Assembly: GCF_029168945.1 (NCBI RefSeq)
Contig: NC_083608.1
Coordinates: forward strand, 21,904,136-21,968,135
Reading direction: 5' to 3'
Source: Cannabis sativa
Taxonomy: Eukaryota > Streptophyta > Magnoliopsida > Rosales > Cannabaceae
Length of the DNA stretch: 64,000 nucleotides
A model generated the notes under the pieces. That model saw only the letters and a program-made list of their open reading frames with translations, searched no databases and was not told where the DNA came from. A program made the translations under genes and the position numbers. Positions 59,061 to 64,000 of this stretch are shown here, one piece after another (position 1 is the first letter of the stretch; every line of letters starts with the position of its first letter).

Positions 59061-60223
59061 TGTTAGGCTAAAATTAGTCTAAGTTTCGGGTCATATTTTC
59101 GGTTAGCTTTCATTCTTTGTTTCTAGTTTTAGAGCTATTTTACGCTTGATTCTTTTGTTTCAGGTCCTTGGATGTTTAAAGAAAGTATGTACAAGAATTG
59201 AGGACGCGCGGTGAAAGAATCGAGAAGAAAAACTAAAAATCGTGTCGCTGCCTAATCCAGTCGCGACGGGCAATATCCCAGTCGCGACGGGAACTGGCAG
59301 AGAAAATTTCGAAAAAACGATGTTTAACTCCTGTCGCGACGGGGACCCAGTGACGGGATTTTTGGGCAGTTTCGTAATTTCACGAATTTTAAAGATGAGA
59401 CTTGGTTTAAATAGAGGTAGTTCGTGAAAATTGAGATTCATTCAGAATTGGAGCCCTGGAAACAAAGGAGGAGGCTAGAAGAGCAGCTTGTGGCGACCTG
59501 GATCAATTGCTTCAACTAGTTCTTTCTCTTCTCTTTAATTTTTCTATGCTATTTTCTGTTTCAATGTTAATTATGGATGTTTTGAACTAAACTCCTATTT
59601 AGAGAGAATGATGAATGTTGTTTTAAGTTTTTCCTAGTTAATGAATAATTGTCATTCCTCCATCTTGATTGTAAAATTATCTATATTTGTGCTTAATTCC
59701 ATATGTAAGATTAATCACCTTTTACATGTTTTATGAACTCAATTCAAAATCTGAAAAGTGAGAATTGAGAATGCTAAAATTGGATAATCTAGGTTTTGAT
59801 GTGAAACGAAAGTATTTGCATAGCCTTTGTGACATTTAGATTATTGCTTAATGCTGATTTCATGTTAGTTTAATTAAGAGATTAATTAAAGAGCATGTGA
59901 TTTAGAACCTAAAAGATCTGAAAAGAGTTAGGTTAATTTATAATCTGTCATTCACTTCAAGAAAAGGATAGCAATTAGGCATTAACGATTGGTAAACTGA
60001 CAACAGGATTCTTCTCCCTATTTTTCTCATCTTGATTAATATTCTTTTGTTATGTTAAGTTTCTGAATTATTTTATTGAATTCATAAAAAGTATTGATTA
60101 GCCAGATAGAATCATAAATATAATTTAGTATTAATTAATCCAATTCCCTGTGGTTCGACCTCACTTGCGTGAGCTTACTACTTGACTGCGTATACTTGCG
60201 TAGTGTTCATAATTTTTGTAACA
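59061..60223 (+). repeat. 5' LTR of the Athila-type element
   Basis: 1163 bp, TGTTA...TAACA, with TG...CA ends and a 5-bp inversion. It contains three copies of GTCGCGACGGG (59260, 59281, 59333) and a partial fourth at 59350. Upstream flanking bases TCACC would be the target duplication, to be matched outside the window. Confidence 0.8.
59260..59357 (+). promoter_or_regulatory. GTCGCGACGGG repeat cluster in the Athila LTR
   Basis: The 11-bp motif GTCGCGACGGG occurs at 59260-59270, 59281-59291 and 59333-59343, and as GTGACGGG at 59350-59357. Each contains the palindrome GTCGCGAC and three CpG sites, in a region otherwise poor in CpG. Whether it binds a factor is unknown. Confidence 0.55.
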
Positions 60224-60229
60224 AGTTTT

Positions 60230-60248
60230 TGGCGTCGGTGCCAGGGAA
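60230..60248 (+). other. Primer-binding site of the Athila-type element
   Basis: TGGCGTCGGTGCCAGGGAA lies six bases after the LTR. It resembles the TGGCGCCGTTGCCGGGGA primer site of Athila elements (tRNA-Asp type) with a few substitutions. Confidence 0.7.
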
Positions 60249-60368
60249 TTGTATAAAGATTAATATTACATAAAATTATACTAACTTCTACTTTGGTTTA
60301 TTTTTCTTGCTAATTACTAATCTGTTTTTTGCAATATTTTCTTTATCTATTTCAGGAATTCTAAGTGT

Positions 60369-62771
60369 ATGTGCCGTCAAGGACAAGCAGTCATATTACC
60401 AGTTGATCATGAAATCGAGAAGACTTGTAGGAGAAACCGAAAGAACAAGAGGCAAGAAAGAGTTTCAGCAACTGTTGAAACACCAAAAATCATGGCTGCT
60501 AATGCGAATGCTAATGCTGCAAACAATGGAGGCAATAACGGTAATGGAGGTGCCGTTAAAGATCAAGCTAATGGTCGCAGCTTGAGAGATTATATTCTCC
60601 CTACTCTTACGGGGGTGCAGTCATGTATCAGGCCACCGATAGTGGATGCTAACAACTTTGAAATCAAGCCTGCCATACTTCAAATGATGCAGTCTTCAAT
60701 CCAGTTTGGTGGACTCCATTCTGAAGATCCTAATCTGCATTTATCAAACTTCATGGAACTATGTGAGACTTTTAAAGTCAATGGAGTTAGTGATGATGCC
60801 ATCCGTCTGAGACTGTTTCCATTCTCACTTAGAGAAAGAGCCAAGAGTTGGTTGAACTCCTTGCCACCAAACTCCATAGCCACATGGAATGACTTGGCAA
60901 CAAAATTTCTGTCCAAGTTCTTTCCTCCAGCAAAGTCTGCCAAGTTGCGAGGAGAAATCAACAACTTCTGTCAGCAAGATAATGAATCTCTCCATGAGTC
61001 TTAGGAGAGGTTCAAGGATCTCATCAGAAAGTGCCCTCATCATGGTATTGAGAAGTGGATGCTTGTTCACAACTTCTACAACGGGCTGGTTGGTAACACT
61101 AGAACTCTAATAGATGCTGCAACTGGTGGAGCATTTATGAGAAAGAGTGCGAATGAGGCTTATGATCTGTTGGAGGAGATGGCCCTAAACAATCAGCAGT
61201 GGCCAACTGAAAGAAGTCAAACTAAGAAGGTAGCTGGTGTGCTAGAGGTTGATGCCATTACAAAGCTGACAGCCCAGGTTGAGGCCCTAACAAAGCTGAT
61301 TGCAATGCAAGCCAAACAAGCTCAAGTGGTCTGTGAGATATGTGGAGGTCCCCATCACTTTTCTGAGTGCCAGGCAGATGTGGATGATTTGCCAATGGAT
61401 GAAGCAAAAGCCATTGGAAATTATTCTCAGAACAAATACAACTATGGGTTCAATCAAGGAGGTGACCGAAGGAACAGTGGGTTCTATCAACAGAGAAATC
61501 TAAACCAGACATAGAACCAACAGTATACTCAGCAACAAAGCTCTAGTGGAAATTCTGGTTTGCAGACAGATTTATTGCTACAATTTATGACTGAAACTAG
61601 ATTTTCCATTAAAGATTTGTAGACTCAAATGGGGCAACTAGCAACTAAGGTAGCAACCCGTCCTCAAGAAAATTTTCCTAGTACAACTGAAGTTAATCCT
61701 AAAGAAAAATGCAAGGCGATTACCCTGAGGAGCGGTAAGAAATATGATGGGTCTGAGATGATACAACCAGTGGAAGAAGAGATTAAAGATCAACTGGCAC
61801 CAACTCCAACACCAACAGAGAAGAAGGCTACTGATAAACCTGCACCACAACAACAGTCTCCACCAATCAGTATAGATCATCATGTGAAGATACCCTATCC
61901 GTAGAGACTCCGAAAGACCAATCTAGACAAGCAGTTCTCAAAATTTCTAGAGGTCTTAAAAAGATTACACATCAACATTCCTTTTGTTGAAGCCTTGGAA
62001 CAAATGCCCCGTTATGTGAAGTTCATGAAGGAGATATTGTCTAAGAAGAGAAAAATGGAGGACTATGAAACAGTGGCATTAACTGAGGAGTGTAGCGCCA
62101 TTTTGCAAAAAAAACTACCGCCCAAGCTTAAAGATCCAGGTAGTTTCAATATTCCATGCTCTATAGGGGGTTCGATGGAAACTAAAGCTCTATGTGATCT
62201 AGGAGCAAGTATTAATCTAATGCCATTGTCTGTCTTCAAAAGGCTAGGATTGGGAAAAGCAAAGCCTACAACAGTGACTTTACAACTGGCGGATCGTTCT
62301 TTGACTCATCCTCGTGGGATAATTGAAGATGTACTGGTGAAGGTTGGTAAGTTTATCTTCCCTGCAGATTTCCTAATTCTTGATATGGAGGAAGATTCAA
62401 CTATTCCCATTATTTTGGGAAGACCATTCTTAGCCACGGGCCGAGCATTAATAGATGTTCAAAAGGAGGAGTTAAAGTTGCGAGTGCAAGATGAAGAGGT
62501 CAATTTTAATGTTTTTGCCCCAACCAACATTCCTACCCGTTGCAAGATTGAGATGGTGAAGGGTTCTTTTGTTAAAGCTGATAAGAAGAGAGAAAAGCCT
62601 AAAGAACGACTTCGAACGATTCAACGTCGTTGGAAAAGATTGATGTGTGGTAATTCTGAAAGTGAACTTACTCTTGTGCAAAACTCTAAAATTAGCAACA
62701 TTGGAGGTCAATTTTCTTCATTTGGTACAAGGACCCTATTGGATGCAAGAGGTGGACTTGATCCAATTTGA
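60369..62771 (+). pseudogene. Athila gag-protease with four in-frame TAG codons
   Basis: A single uninterrupted reading phase runs 60369-62771 (800 codons before the final stop), broken only by TAG at 61002, 61513, 61620 and 61902. Domains: retrotransposon gag (about 60600-61200; [24 protein letters not shown]); zinc knuckle CEICGGPHHFSEC (CX2CX3HX4C, 61341-61379); the CKAITLRSGKKY box; and an aspartic protease with ALCDLGASINLMPLSVF and IPIILGRPFLATGRALIDV. The protease normally cuts gag-pol; gag forms the particle. There is no frameshift. The reading frame ends after KISNIGGQ, without any RT. Confidence 0.88.
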
Positions 62772-64000
62772 AGCAGTATTAAGGCCAAACCCCTTCTAAT
62801 GGGGGTTCAGGTAAGTCCTTCTCACCTTGAATATTATATCACATTGCGGACAATGTGAATCTTTAGTTTGGGGGGAGGGATTTAAATTTTTTTAATGTTT
62901 TGCTTTAATTTTCTGTTTTTAGTTAGGAATTGGCAATAAGCTAGAAGATAATTGTGTGCTGCTGTTTATTGTAATGTGCTCTGAAATTACAAAATAACTG
63001 TGTGCTTAATTCTGTTAACCCTTTGGATTAGTTTGGATGCTTGTATAACATGTGTAAGAATGCAATTCGATGATCTGTGAAATATGTTATAATTGTTTTA
63101 CTATGGTTTGTGGTAAGATTGACTGGATAGCTTAGAACTTGCATGTTTTATTCTTTTGAGGCGAAATCTTTATCAACATTCAATAGGAATATGATTTAGG
63201 CATTTGTTGGATAGTTTGAGCCTTTCAAGCCTACGATGAAATGATTATCCTTAGTTAACCCTCTTGAGCCTAAACTTGTTTTGTTCTTCACTTGTTGAAC
63301 CGAAATATGTATCCACACTGTTAATTTTGTCCTCACTATTTTATCAATGATATCATAAGCTATATAATTAGTTTGGGGGAGCAAAATGCATGGTGTGAGA
63401 GAAGATAGAAAAAAAAAAAACTTGCAAGATTGAGAAAAAATAGATATTTGGTAAGATCAATATCACCGAAAAAAAAACTGAAAGAAAAAAAACAAAAATA
63501 ATGAAAGAAAAAAAAAAGAAAAAGAAAAAAGAAAAAAAAAACATGATTCAAGAAAAATAATAGATTTTAGTGATGTCGGGAAAAGAAAAAAATTTCTCAA
63601 TCATGGTTAGTAGTGGGAACACTTTGGGAGATTTGAAATTAGAAGAAGCTTGTGGGTTATTTTTGTGCTTCTGATATCTTTAGCCAAAATTATTTTTTAT
63701 TTTCCAAATATCTAAGCCATACTTTCTAAACCTCAAAAAGCCCTATGAATTTCGAAAGGATGTTGTCAACATTAGTGGAGAGAGGTAAGCATGCAAGCAT
63801 ATGAGTTATCGGGTAGTGGACTGGTTGAAAAGAGTAAAACCATTATAACATTATTTCGATTGTGAAGTCATCTTGTGTTTGTACAGTATGTCACAAATTG
63901 AGCATCTAAATTAATTGCTAGAGTTGGTGGAATTGAAATTCTAGTTTGAGCAATGGAAGAAAACAGAACATGAGGCAGTAGTTTTGTGATTACCTCATAG
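62772..64000 (+). other. Non-coding 3' part of the Athila-type element
   Basis: It contains the G-rich signature TTTAGTTTGGGGGGAGGGAT (62863-62882), a second GTTTGGGGGAG at 63371, and a long A-rich stretch (63408-63545). No RT, RNase H or integrase is seen in any frame, and no LTR start matching TGTTAGGC appears before the window ends. Confidence 0.65.

Larger units (their letters stand above)
59061..64000 (+). mobile_element. Athila-type Ty3/gypsy element, gag-protease only (5' part)
   Basis: It comprises a 5' LTR (59061-60223), a PBS, a leader, and a gag-protease frame (60369-62771). Next is a non-coding stretch with the GACAATGTG...TTTAGTTTGGGGGGAGG signature that in Athila/Tat elements normally lies behind integrase. 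No reverse transcriptase, RNase H or integrase is encoded in the 1.2 kb to the window end. This suggests a non-autonomous derivative that keeps gag and protease. The 3' LTR must lie beyond the window. Confidence 0.8.

Noticed and set aside
63360..63551. 63-aa Phe-rich frame near the window end
   Set aside because: It translates a long A-rich run on the complementary strand; not coding.
1..64000. CRISPR arrays, operons, riboswitches, rRNA
   Set aside because: No spaced identical repeats, prokaryotic gene organisation or rRNA sequence is present; the window is plant nuclear DNA.

Overview
This is nuclear DNA from a eudicot plant. The evidence is an AT-rich background, GT-AG introns, an intron-rich DNA polymerase delta subunit gene, a fibrillin gene with a plastid transit peptide, a VQ-motif gene, and plant lineages of LTR retrotransposons (Tat, Athila, copia), L1 LINEs, a Mutator-like element and many MITEs. 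The species cannot be named from the sequence alone; a rosid is my guess.

Six cellular genes are supported. They are: a clade-D type PP2C phosphatase (minus, 4 coding exons, 376 aa); a two-exon gene for a 141-aa nuclear-looking protein with a 2.9-kb intron (minus); POLD2, the small subunit of DNA polymerase delta (minus, 14 exons, 442 aa); tRNA-Ala(UGC) (plus); a fibrillin of the FBN7 type (plus, 7 exons, 309 aa); and an intronless VQ-motif regulator (minus, 255 aa). POLD2 and the fibrillin are divergent neighbours with the tRNA between them. I recall the same two genes as neighbours in Arabidopsis, so this block is probably ancient.

The rest is mobile DNA. From 1 to 6935 lies the 3' half of a Ty3/gypsy Tat-type element: RNase H and integrase, an antisense spliced accessory gene with its own TATA box, and a 779-bp 3' LTR. 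Around 22.8-25.5 kb are a copia LTR with primer-binding site and a decayed copia RT/RNase H piece. From about 37.8 to 46.7 kb is a Kaonashi-like Mutator element carrying a DUF1985/Ulp1 protease gene and a mudrA transposase gene, tail to tail; both are broken by single-base indels or stops. From 47.3 to 50.15 kb is a 5'-truncated L1 LINE. From 51.4 to 52.1 kb is a second remnant of the Tat accessory coiled-coil ORF. From 59.06 kb to the window end is an Athila-type element with a 5' LTR, PBS and gag-protease but no reverse transcriptase or integrase, inserted into a LINE RNase H fragment.

MITEs fill much of the intergenic and intronic space. I could define ends and target duplications for two hAT-like elements (8-bp TSDs), four Tourist/Harbinger-like elements in two families (TWA TSDs), and two long-inverted-repeat elements with 7-bp TSDs, one of which sits inside an older copy of its own family.

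Most breaks in retrotransposon reading frames here are TAG or TGA codons that fit C-to-T change, as expected for methylated silenced elements.
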